A stretch of 14,727 nucleotides of DNA, taken from Anaerolineae bacterium (GTDB lineage Bacteria > Chloroflexota > Anaerolineae > 4572-78 > J111). Positions 1 through 6,909 of the stretch are shown here, one piece after another (positions within the stretch are counted from its first letter, which is position 1; every line of letters begins with the position of its first letter). Below the pieces are notes generated by a model. That model was not told the origin of the DNA. It did no database searches and saw only the letters and a program-made list of their open reading frames with translations. The stretch covers positions 6,416 to 21,142 of the forward strand of contig JAGRCC010000084.1 in NCBI GenBank assembly GCA_020433785.1, written 5' to 3'. The position numbers and the translations under genes are program-made.

Positions 1-96
1 GGTAAATCTTGTAAATCCTGTCTGAATTTTTTGCCACGGTTTAGGGCAAAGCTACCGTTAAGGTTAGAGCTTGATTGTTCGTGTCAACCGGATCAT

Positions 97-1953
97 TCAG
101 CTTCTTAAAACGCCCCAGCGTAATCGCTTGCTAATGCTCTGAACTTGATCGTGAACTCGCCAGATGACCAGTGGCAGTTTTTCAGTGGCTATTTCGGTGC
201 GTAGTTGCCCAATAATCTGGTGTAGGTTCTGCCGGCAGCGAATGGCTGCCATGACCGCGGTAGTGTAATTTTCTTGATAGCGTTCAATGGTTAAGTCCTG
301 ATCCTCATTCAGAGTTTGCTGGAGCATGTCGCTGGCCGTCTTCAGTTCGACAGCGTTTTCGGCGCACACTTTCCCGATGTTATACAAAATATCTTTGATA
401 CTGGCGTCGAACACTTCAGGATTGATGACGATGGTTCCCTTCGCCGGTTGGGGAATCTCCGGCGTGGGCCGCCCCAGGATAATGTCGAAGCCGGCCTCTA
501 GCCCCCCAATTGAGCGGATGGCTTTTCTTAGGGCTACATCCGCCTCTCTAAGCCCACGACGGGCTTCGTTTAAGGTGTAGGTGTGCGAGGCGTCAGCCGG
601 GGGGCGAGCCTCGGGCGGGCTTAAGACGGATTTGGGCGATAATATTTCACTCAAAGACTCAACTAATCCGCCGCATTTGAGCAGGGTCTGAAGCTGAGCC
701 TTAAGCAGCCGGCTCAGATAAGTATGGGGAAACCCAGTCAAGGGTTCGTGCGGATGGTCGATCCAAAAAACCCAATCAGTTTGAGCTATTTCGTCTTCGA
801 CGACATACTGTCCGGTAATTTTTCCCCGCTGCGCTTTTAAGCCCTCATCGATGACCAGCTCCCCACTTGATCTCAGCCGATAAATGGTGGGCTTGGCCCC
901 TTTAGGCAAATTTAGTTTAAGGGGCGTATCCTGGCTGGAACTAAGCGCTTCTCCCTGGTCGAAGGGTACTCTTAAAATGGAGTTATCAATTTCAGTACCG
1001 GGTAATTGATACGGCCACAATTTGTGTTTGAAGGCCCAAAAGTTTCGGCGCAGCGAGCCGTCAGCCCGGATCGGAGCGGTGGTGGCCCATACAGGGTAGC
1101 GGCTAACTTCAACCGGATCGGGATCAACCTGGATGGGTTGTTGTAAATTTAAAATGATCGAGTTCTGGTCAAAATCATCGAGGTCGGCCGGCTCGGTGTA
1201 ATTTTGTAGACGAAGCGTCTCGACCTCGGCCTTGGTTCGCCCCCATATCGGCACTTGCCAGCCGGCTTCGGTCAATATTCGAAAATCGGTAGCTTGCTTG
1301 TCCTTCAACTGTTCGGCCAGAAATAGCTTGGCCTCCTGCTCAAGTGGGGTTGGTTCCTCGCTCCAGGTAGTAGGGAAGGGCGCTTGACTGACCGTGCCAT
1401 AGTTAGTCCCTAATACACTATTCATGCTATTGACGCCGCCATAGCGTTTTCGCAGCCAAATTGGCCATCTGACTTGAGCTAAATGCTCACTGACCAGCAG
1501 CGCGGTTTCATTGTCAGTGGCGGCGCTGTTGAAGTGAAGCGCGAGGATGGGGCCATCCGGCCATTGCAGGGCCACTAATGGTTGGCTAATGGCCGTGTAC
1601 CACCCCTTGATCGCTTCCGGCAGCGAGTCTTCGGATAGCCAGGTGGGCAATCCTTGATTGATCAGCCCATGGTTTTGATGGTAAGGACCAACTTTGAGAA
1701 TACAATAGAAGTCAAGCTGGTGGCATAGTTTAACCAGGCCGACTAAATTGCGGCGATTGTTGGTGACTCCTTGTACATCAATTGTTCCCCCCTCATTTTC
1801 GTGAAAAACCCAAGGCACAACCAAAACTATGGTAGACAGACCCATTTGCCTGAGCCGGGTGAGCATCAATTCCCATTTTTCGTAAGGAATCCGAAAATAT
1901 TCAAATTCGGCGGTCAAATAAGGGGGTTCTGTACTTTGGAAGTAGTTTTGCAT
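97..1953 (-). CDS. GH35-like (beta-galactosidase-fold) protein, probably catalytically degenerate
   Basis: The N-terminal half looks like the TIM barrel of glycoside hydrolase family 35. Residues about 14-110 carry the family pattern FRIP, then a helix ending in MGLST, then PWVFHENE (about 47-54), then KVGPYHQNHG and GLPTWL. A later stretch (about 168-186, RKRYGGVNSMNSVLGTNYG) is also typical of GH35/GH42 proteins. In active GH35 enzymes the strand after GPI carries a Q-x-E-N-E-Y-G-like acid/base motif; here the matching strand (about 134-144) reads GPILALHFNSA, without the glutamate. The nucleophile region also shows no obvious glutamate (YPVWATTAPIRADG). The last roughly 155 residues are charged and helical, unlike the usual beta-sandwich tail. 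There is no signal peptide, so it is probably cytoplasmic. I prefer the ATG at 1953; a TTG at 1971 would add six residues, and neither has a strong ribosome site. The fold call is fairly firm; loss of activity is by-eye inference. Confidence 0.72.
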   Translation of the reverse strand: MQNYFQSTEPPYLTAEFEYFRIPYEKWELMLTRLRQMGLSTIVLVVPWVFHENEGGTIDVQGVTNNRRNLVGLVKLCHQLDFYCILKVGPYHQNHGLINQGLPTWLSEDSLPEAIKGWYTAISQPLVALQWPDGPILALHFNSAATDNETALLVSEHLAQVRWPIWLRKRYGGVNSMNSVLGTNYGTVSQAPFPTTWSEEPTPLEQEAKLFLAEQLKDKQATDFRILTEAGWQVPIWGRTKAEVETLRLQNYTEPADLDDFDQNSIILNLQQPIQVDPDPVEVSRYPVWATTAPIRADGSLRRNFWAFKHKLWPYQLPGTEIDNSILRVPFDQGEALSSSQDTPLKLNLPKGAKPTIYRLRSSGELVIDEGLKAQRGKITGQYVVEDEIAQTDWVFWIDHPHEPLTGFPHTYLSRLLKAQLQTLLKCGGLVESLSEILSPKSVLSPPEARPPADASHTYTLNEARRGLREADVALRKAIRSIGGLEAGFDIILGRPTPEIPQPAKGTIVINPEVFDASIKDILYNIGKVCAENAVELKTASDMLQQTLNEDQDLTIERYQENYTTAVMAAIRCRQNLHQIIGQLRTEIATEKLPLVIWRVHDQVQSISKRLRWGVLRS

Positions 1954-2048
1954 AATGGTCTCTATGAACAATTTGTCATTTGTGTTTACAGTCGCGGTGA
2001 CTGACCCTTAATTGGGTGAGCACCCAGGCCGGTTGCCTTTTCAGTCGG

Positions 2049-2065
2049 TGGTATTTATTTTACCA
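2049..2065. repeat. short inverted repeat upstream of the GH35-like gene
   Basis: TGGTA and TACCA are separated by seven A/T-rich bases. It lies about 95 bases upstream of the GH35-like start and between that gene and the terminator of the small membrane protein gene. It could be an operator, but the arms are short and no promoter could be placed next to it with confidence. No convincing -35/-10 pair for the GH35-like gene was seen in 1972-2083. Confidence 0.2.
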
Positions 2066-2083
2066 TTTTGTATGCAAATAAAA

Positions 2084-2112
2084 AAGACGGCTGTCGATTC
2101 AACAGCCGTCTT
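2084..2112 (-). terminator. intrinsic terminator of the small membrane protein gene
   Basis: A perfect 11-bp stem (AAGACGGCTGT with ACAGCCGTCTT) encloses a 7-base loop. Read on the minus strand it is followed by a run TTTTTTATTT, so it terminates minus-strand transcripts. It lies 20 bases past the stop of the gene at 2132-2263 and separates that gene from the GH35-like gene. Confidence 0.85.
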
Positions 2113-2131
2113 ATGTATCCCCAAAATTGGG

Positions 2132-2263
2132 TTACTGCCTGTGCCACTCATCATCTTGATTAGAGGTTAAGTTCCCTGGAATTTTGATGGTATCTTTCTT
2201 AAAATGCGCATAGCCAAAAATGATTAACATGACGAGTGCTAGAACTAATCCTAAAAGTTCCAT
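2132..2263 (-). CDS. 43-residue single-pass membrane protein
   Basis: This small gene has not been matched to a named family. It encodes 43 residues starting MELLGLVLALVMLIIFGYAH, a hydrophobic helix of about 18 residues, followed by a basic FKKD and a polar tail ending DDEWHRQ. By the positive-inside rule the tail would be cytoplasmic, with the N terminus outside. The ATG at 2263 is preceded on the minus strand by a purine-rich GGAAGGGGG about 11 bases upstream. An in-frame ATG at 2290 would give 52 residues (MRRKGDIGL...) but has no ribosome site in front of it. A TATAAT box lies upstream (2313-2318) and a clean terminator downstream, so it looks like a self-contained transcript. No role can be assigned. 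Confidence 0.6.
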   Translation of the reverse strand: MELLGLVLALVMLIIFGYAHFKKDTIKIPGNLTSNQDDEWHRQ

Positions 2264-2312
2264 CAACCCTATGTCCCCCTTCCTTCTCATGATCCATTAG
2301 GTCGTACCGTTT

Positions 2313-2318
2313 ATTATA
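2313..2318 (-). promoter_or_regulatory. -10 box for the small membrane protein gene
   Basis: TATAAT on the minus strand, predicting a start near 2306 and a leader of about 43 bases to the ATG at 2263. No recognisable -35 lies 16-18 bases upstream, so only the -10 is supported. Confidence 0.45.
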
Positions 2319-2386
2319 CTGCTGACGGTCTGATAAAACATTGTCGATGATGCCTAGTTGTGTATTTATTCACTAAGCAATTTGGC

Positions 2387-4273
2387 TTAGATCTTTGGCA
2401 TTGTATCGATCATCACCGATTCAGTTGGCTCTGTGGCATTGTTATTAGCAGGGGCGTCAGGCAGAGTTATTTGCAGCGGCAGAGGTTGGCGGGGGATGGT
2501 CATTTCCATAATTGTCCCCTGATTGGGATAGGATTTTATTTTGATTGAGCCGCCAAAGAGTTGGGCCCGCTCTTGTAGACCCATCAAGCCAAAATTACCA
2601 CTACTGGTAAAATCCGTAATATCATCAGGCACATCAAAGCCGCGCCCGTTATCTCTAACCGAGAGTCGAATCTGCCGGGGGGTAAAACGCGCCAACACGC
2701 TCACTCTGGTGGCATGAGCGTGTTTTCGCACATTGTTGAGAGCCTCTTGCAGAATACGATAGATGGCGATTTCCATATCACTAGGAATATCAGCGACTTC
2801 GCCCTGAATCTCAAGCGCCACCTCTATTCCGTCATTCTGCTCAAGCTGATTGACTAAATATTGCATCGCGGCCGCCAGCCCTAAATCTTCCAGCGTCAAC
2901 GGTCGCAAATCCCGGCTAAATTGCCGGACACTGGCAATGGCCGTGGTGACCATGGTCCGCAGATCACTTAATCGCGATCGAACCTCGGTCGGGTTATCGG
3001 CGAACCCTTTAATTAGCTCAATACGCTGACCGATGGCAATCAGCGTTTGCACCGTGTCATCATGCAGGTCTCGGGCGATCCGTTTTCGCTCCTCCTCCTG
3101 TGAGTTGGTAATATCGGCCACATACTGCCGTATCCCGGCCCGATACTTACCAATCTGCTGGACCATTTCGTTAAAGGCGGTGCCTAGCTCCTTGATTTCC
3201 TTGATGCGACTCAGTGATACCTGAGCGTCATAATCCCCGGCGGCTACCTGGCGGGTCTGGGTGACTAGATTTTGGATAGGGTCCGTTACCCGCTGCACAC
3301 CCAACGAAACCATACTGGCAACGACGATCAGGCCGATGATCAGGATGATGGCCACCGGCGTTAGCGACGTTAGGGCCGGTGACACGGCCTGGCTCCACGG
3401 TTCACCGATGACCAACCCCCACCCGGTGAGGGGGACCACCGCGTAACCTTCCACAATACTGGTTCCATTTTCAGCCTGGCTGGTAATAGCGCCTTCTCTG
3501 TTGCCGGCTTGGAGCTGTTTAACCGCTTCGCGTTGGCTGAAATCCAGGCCAATCAGGCTATCGACCGGATGATAGATCAGCCGGCCGTTTCGATCAACCA
3601 GGTAGGCCACCCCCTGCTCGCCCACTTTCAATTTTTGAACCTCTTGCCCCAAACGTTGAAAATTAATATAAAATCGGACAGCAATCGCCCCCACAAATTC
3701 GTTAGTAGATGAGCGAATAATGGGGACGGCAATAACCACCACATTCTGTCCGGTGCCGGGTTCCGTAATAATGTCGGAAAAGGTAAAACTATCCGATTTG
3801 ACCACGGCTTGAAAATACGGTTCTTGAGAAAAATCTTGGTTAATTAAATCGGGCCGAAAGGGGCGGGTCACTTTGACAATGCCTTGGTTGTCAAGTACCA
3901 GAATCCCGCCGTCGCGATCGGTGAAATCGATCAACAGTTCTCGTCCGCGCTCACGAATAACCACATCTTGAATGGCCGCGTCGCCCGATTGCATTTCCGG
4001 CTGATCGACCAGCACCAGCAGCGCTCGCAGCAAACTCTCCATCTGCTCCGATACCCGTTCTGCCCCAACGTTAGCCAATTCCTGATCGCGGCTTTCGGCT
4101 AGTGTTTGCGACACCTGACGATAGGCGAAAAAGACAACGCTTAGCGCTAATACCGTCATGACGGTAATGAGCACCAAGGTCAAGGCAATGGCCTGTGAGC
4201 GCAATTCAGACAACCAGTTTTGGACGCCTGAATAAAGAGGTATAAGCCCGATGGCTTGCAGAAATGATTTCAT
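2387..4273 (-). CDS. Cache-HAMP histidine kinase, NarL/HisKA_3 class
   Basis: A 628-residue membrane sensor kinase. A first transmembrane helix (about 28-51) and a second (about 305-326) enclose an extracytoplasmic region of roughly 250 residues. That region has double-Cache features (ILVLDNQGIVKV, the EPYFQAV segment, VGAIAV, then a second lobe with YLVDRNGRLIYHP and GWGLVIGEPW). A HAMP linker (about 325-380) leads to the HisKA_3 dimerisation helix with the phospho-acceptor His404 in RDLHDD. The HATPase_c domain shows the N box (ALNNVRKHAH, 511-520), DNGRGF (541-546) and GLMGLQERA (562-570). A proline-rich tail of about 33 residues follows. Its ATG shares four bases (ATGA) with the stop of the solute-binding lipoprotein gene, so translation is probably coupled. 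It should phosphorylate the LuxR-type regulator at the head of the same operon. The ligand is unknown. A weak hairpin spanning the stop codon (2373-2390) has no T-tract. Confidence 0.95.
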   Translation of the reverse strand: MKSFLQAIGLIPLYSGVQNWLSELRSQAIALTLVLITVMTVLALSVVFFAYRQVSQTLAESRDQELANVGAERVSEQMESLLRALLVLVDQPEMQSGDAAIQDVVIRERGRELLIDFTDRDGGILVLDNQGIVKVTRPFRPDLINQDFSQEPYFQAVVKSDSFTFSDIITEPGTGQNVVVIAVPIIRSSTNEFVGAIAVRFYINFQRLGQEVQKLKVGEQGVAYLVDRNGRLIYHPVDSLIGLDFSQREAVKQLQAGNREGAITSQAENGTSIVEGYAVVPLTGWGLVIGEPWSQAVSPALTSLTPVAIILIIGLIVVASMVSLGVQRVTDPIQNLVTQTRQVAAGDYDAQVSLSRIKEIKELGTAFNEMVQQIGKYRAGIRQYVADITNSQEEERKRIARDLHDDTVQTLIAIGQRIELIKGFADNPTEVRSRLSDLRTMVTTAIASVRQFSRDLRPLTLEDLGLAAAMQYLVNQLEQNDGIEVALEIQGEVADIPSDMEIAIYRILQEALNNVRKHAHATRVSVLARFTPRQIRLSVRDNGRGFDVPDDITDFTSSGNFGLMGLQERAQLFGGSIKIKSYPNQGTIMEMTIPRQPLPLQITLPDAPANNNATEPTESVMIDTMPKI

Positions 4274-5601
4274 GGCTTAACTTCTTGCATGGTCTCCTGC
4301 CCAACAGATTGGGCGGCTTCCAGGGCGTCGGTTGGGCTGGCAATATCGTAAAAAGCCGCTTTAATGGCATCACCGAAAGCTTCTTCCGCCTGCGGAAAAA
4401 GATCGAGCCGATACGGCCGGGCGGCGTTGAGCTGGTTGAAAAAGGGAATAAGCGACAAATTTTCTGTGAATTCAGGCGAGGTTTGCAGCCAGGTCTTGGC
4501 CGGATAGCGCCCCAATCGGCGCGCCATCGGCACGGCGTAGCGATCACTGGTAGCCCACTTTATAAACTCGAACGCTACCGCTTGATGCTGCGAACCTTTC
4601 GGGATGAAAAAGCCGCTGCTGCCCAAAACCGAAGCGGCGCTGTCTCTGGCCGGGGTTCTAGGCAGTTGAGCCACGCCCAACGGAAAATTGGGGTTAGTGG
4701 ATTGAATTAAGTGAATATCCTGCGATTCCCCAAAGTACATCGATATTTCGCCGTTGAGAAACTGCTGCCGCAGGTCTTCATAATCTCGCGGGCGTGTAGT
4801 CGGGCGTGGTCCATAGCCGGCCTCGACCATGTTTGAAAGAAATCGCAATGCGTCCGCATTAGTTTGTTGGTTGAGCGTCAATGTAAACCCATCCGGGTTG
4901 ACGCTCAAAACATCACCGCCGGCGCCTGTTACCCAGGCATAGACATACCAGGGGTCGGTGGTAAAGCCCATTCCATAGCGACCCCGGTCGGGCTGGGTCA
5001 AAATTTCGGCGGCGCGTCTTAGATAAAATAGATCATAATCCCCTTCCGGATAGGGCAGATGAGCCTCGTCAAAATGTTCGCGGTTGTAAATAAGAACCAG
5101 GGTATAAATATCCAGCGGCACGCCGTACCGTTTGTCTTTCCAGGTAACTTCAGCCAGCGCTGAATCGAGAAACTGGTCGGCCACCCCCGGCGCGGCCTCT
5201 TCCCATTCGCGCCAACGGTCATCGAGCGGTTCGGCCAAATTGCGACCGGCAATGGCGTAAACGTGGCCCTGGACCACATCGGGCGGAATACCACTTAATA
5301 CGGCCAGTTCCACCTTTTGGGGAATGCTTTCACGCACAAAGGAGAAGATCTTGACTTTAACTTCAGGATAAACCCGTTCAAAATCACGGGCCATCACCTC
5401 AAACAGATCATTATCTCGGGTAAAGTCGAGATCGAGCCAGACTTCTAGGGTGATCGGCTCGGGGAGAATATTAGGATTGCGTGGGGGTAGATTGCTGGCG
5501 GCCAGCTCATCCAGGTCGTCGTTGGGGCTGTCGGTCTGGCCACAGCCCGCCAAAACCACCAGAGCCAGGAGCACCGGCAGCAGCGCTTTCAGCGTACGCA
5601 T
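4270..5601 (-). CDS. Sugar-type extracellular solute-binding lipoprotein (SBP family 1)
   Basis: A 443-residue periplasmic/surface binding protein of the family that usually serves CUT1-type carbohydrate ABC transporters. The signal peptide ends in a lipobox (VVLAGC, Cys20), so it should be a lipid-anchored protein. The mature part has the expected pattern: ITLEVWLDLDF, then LFEVMARDFERVYPEVKV, PPDVVQGHVYAIAG, YGVPLDIYTLVLIYNREHFD, GFFIPKGSQH and AFEFIKWATS. I chose the ATG at 5601, whose A is the last base of the regulator's TAA stop (TAATG), with AGGA eight bases upstream. This start places the signal peptide exactly at the N terminus; an ATG at 5625 adds eight residues before it. No permease or ATPase gene adjoins it; the next gene is a histidine kinase joined by an ATGA overlap. 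I infer a sensory role: presenting a bound ligand to the kinase's extracytoplasmic domain. Confidence 0.93.
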   Translation of the reverse strand: MRTLKALLPVLLALVVLAGCGQTDSPNDDLDELAASNLPPRNPNILPEPITLEVWLDLDFTRDNDLFEVMARDFERVYPEVKVKIFSFVRESIPQKVELAVLSGIPPDVVQGHVYAIAGRNLAEPLDDRWREWEEAAPGVADQFLDSALAEVTWKDKRYGVPLDIYTLVLIYNREHFDEAHLPYPEGDYDLFYLRRAAEILTQPDRGRYGMGFTTDPWYVYAWVTGAGGDVLSVNPDGFTLTLNQQTNADALRFLSNMVEAGYGPRPTTRPRDYEDLRQQFLNGEISMYFGESQDIHLIQSTNPNFPLGVAQLPRTPARDSAASVLGSSGFFIPKGSQHQAVAFEFIKWATSDRYAVPMARRLGRYPAKTWLQTSPEFTENLSLIPFFNQLNAARPYRLDLFPQAEEAFGDAIKAAFYDIASPTDALEAAQSVGQETMQEVKP

Positions 5602-6287
5602 TACTCTGATCCTGTGGTGATCCAACCTTTGCGAACCGCGTGCATTACGGCTTCTGTCCGCGAATTGACCCCTAGCTTTGAGAAGATGTTGGATAAATGG
5701 GCTTGCACCGTTCGGTCGCTGATAAACAGTTGTTTGCCGATCTGCTTGTTACTCATGCCTTGACCGACCAACTGCAAAATACCCAGTTCGCGGTCGGTTA
5801 ACCCGTCGTAACTATCGGTATTTTCGGTGACAACTTCAGGCAGGCTTTTACCGCTGGTAAACTGCTGCATCACTTTACCGGTCACCTCCGGAGCCAGCGC
5901 CGGCTGACCAGACGCTACCGTGCGAATAGCCCGGACCAACTCATCTATTTCGGCTGTTTTGAGCAAATAACCGTTGGCTCCAGCTTGTAGCAAAGCAAAG
6001 ACATATTCATCATCATCGTGGGCGGTCAACACTAAAATGCGAATCTCCGGGTGGCTGGCCTTGATCCGGCGGGTGGCCTCGATGCCGTTGACTCGGGGCA
6101 TCCGCACGTCCATCACCAGTACGTCCGGCCGCAGTTCTTCCGCCAGCTGCACCGCCTCTTCTCCGTCTGAGGCTTCGCCTACAATCTTTAAGTCCGGCTG
6201 CTGTTCCAATAGCTCGCGCGTCCCCGACCGAACCACCGCGTGATCATCGGCTAAAATTAGTCTGATCTCTCTTGATGCATTACTCAT
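5601..6287 (-). CDS. NarL/LuxR-family response regulator
   Basis: A 228-residue regulator with a receiver domain and a LuxR-type DNA-binding domain. The acidic pair is Asp14-Asp15 (LADDH), the phosphorylation site Asp60 (VLVMDVRMP), with conserved Thr88 (VLTAHD) and Lys110 (GYLLKT). The C-terminal helix-turn-helix (about 160-222) shows LTDRELGILQLVGQGMSNKQ and SDRTVQAHLSNIFSKLGV, typical of the family. It is first in an operon with the solute-binding lipoprotein and the histidine kinase, which is its likely phosphodonor. I prefer the ATG at 6287, with AAAAGGG just upstream; the ATG at 6302 would add five residues and has no ribosome site. Targets are unknown; its own divergent promoter region and the SWIM gene opposite are natural candidates. 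Confidence 0.95.
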   Translation of the reverse strand: MSNASREIRLILADDHAVVRSGTRELLEQQPDLKIVGEASDGEEAVQLAEELRPDVLVMDVRMPRVNGIEATRRIKASHPEIRILVLTAHDDDEYVFALLQAGANGYLLKTAEIDELVRAIRTVASGQPALAPEVTGKVMQQFTSGKSLPEVVTENTDSYDGLTDRELGILQLVGQGMSNKQIGKQLFISDRTVQAHLSNIFSKLGVNSRTEAVMHAVRKGWITTGSE

Positions 6288-6328
6288 GGTACCCTTTTCC
6301 ATTGTAAACTCATTGATTTTGCCAGCAG

Positions 6329-6357
6329 ATTATACCATTTTCGTAAAAGTAAACCAA
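6329..6357 (-). promoter_or_regulatory. Promoter of the regulator/lipoprotein/kinase operon
   Basis: On the minus strand TTGGTT, a 17-base spacer and TATAAT, the -10 being extended (TGG in front of it). Start expected near 6322, giving a leader of about 35 bases. It is back to back with the SWIM gene promoter, so the roughly 40 bases between the two -35 boxes could be a shared control region. Confidence 0.65.
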
Positions 6358-6395
6358 TAAGCAAAAATGAAATACATGCCTTATCTGAAAATGAC

Positions 6396-6424
6396 TTGAT
6401 TTGCCCCCTCCCGGCGGGTATAAT
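6396..6424 (+). promoter_or_regulatory. Promoter of the SWIM-domain gene
   Basis: TTGATT, a 17-base spacer and a perfect TATAAT. The start is expected near 6431, leaving a leader of about 47 bases that ends in the ribosome site GGAGG seven bases before the ATG. Confidence 0.75.
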
Positions 6425-6477
6425 ATAGGTAACTTATTTAATATTATTATGAGTAGATTAACAGACGGAGGTGGCTC

Positions 6478-6825
6478 ATGGCGCGTTCTATCGCGAACGC
6501 TAAAGAAATTCAAGCTAAGAGTCGTCGCCACGCCGTCAGGCAAATAGGACCGAACTGGTATAAGGTTAGGAGCGGAGAAACAAAGCGCGTCTACGACGTG
6601 GTTTTGGCGGTTAACGGCGGAACGTGTACGTGTGAATGGGGCCGGCAGCGCCCGGATGAGGACCACCGTTCCGCTTGCAGTCACGTTGTGGCCGCCTTGA
6701 ACTATCGCGCGGCCACAAAAGGCCGCCGCGTCTCTGCCTGGGACAGCGAGGAAGCGGCTCAGCGCCAGCACCGGCCCATACTGAAGATTGGCGATGGCTT
6801 GATCTTGACAAGCCGTTCTGGCTAA
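6478..6825 (+). CDS. Small SWIM zinc-finger protein
   Basis: A 115-residue protein with a central SWIM-type zinc motif: Cys50-x-Cys52, 14 residues, then Cys67-x-His69 (CTCEW...ACSHV). The domain is preceded by the usual short beta hairpin with WYKVRSG and YDVVLAV. SWIM domains bind zinc and are thought to contact DNA or protein; they often sit next to SNF2 helicases or transposases, but here the domain is nearly the whole protein, with a basic N-terminal helix (about 1-20) and a short charged tail. Ribosome site GGAGG precedes the ATG. It has its own promoter and terminator, and is divergent from the sensory operon. The specific function is unknown; it could be a small nucleic-acid-binding or regulatory partner. 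Confidence 0.88.
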   Translation: MARSIANAKEIQAKSRRHAVRQIGPNWYKVRSGETKRVYDVVLAVNGGTCTCEWGRQRPDEDHRSACSHVVAALNYRAATKGRRVSAWDSEEAAQRQHRPILKIGDGLILTSRSG

Positions 6826-6830
6826 ATACG

Positions 6831-6860
6831 AAGGCCGCGTTACATAACGCGGCCTTTTTT
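6831..6860 (+). terminator. intrinsic terminator of the SWIM gene
   Basis: A GC-rich inverted repeat (AAGGCCGCGT paired with ACGCGGCCTT around TACATA minus its inner bases) followed by a run of six T. It begins five bases after the SWIM stop codon. The minus-strand side has only a weak T-tract (TTCGTATTT), so it may act poorly on the convergent oxidoreductase transcript. Confidence 0.9.
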
Positions 6861-6909
6861 ATGGGCGTATTCTCCACCGGCTGTTCGATTTATCCTGATA
6901 AATAAGCGA

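Noticed and set aside
1..96. Possible 3' flank feature of the GH35-like gene at the left edge
   Set aside because: No hairpin with a T-tract, open frame or repeat could be supported in these 96 bases.
2373..2390. Hairpin at the histidine kinase stop as an operon terminator
   Set aside because: Only six A/T-rich pairs and no T-tract on the minus strand, so it is unlikely to terminate efficiently.
4264..4710. Plus-strand 148-residue open frame
   Set aside because: Antisense to the solute-binding lipoprotein C-terminal part; no promoter or ribosome site.
6310..6771. Minus-strand 153-residue open frame
   Set aside because: It lies antisense to the SWIM gene and runs through both divergent promoters; composition is not protein-like and it has no ribosome site.
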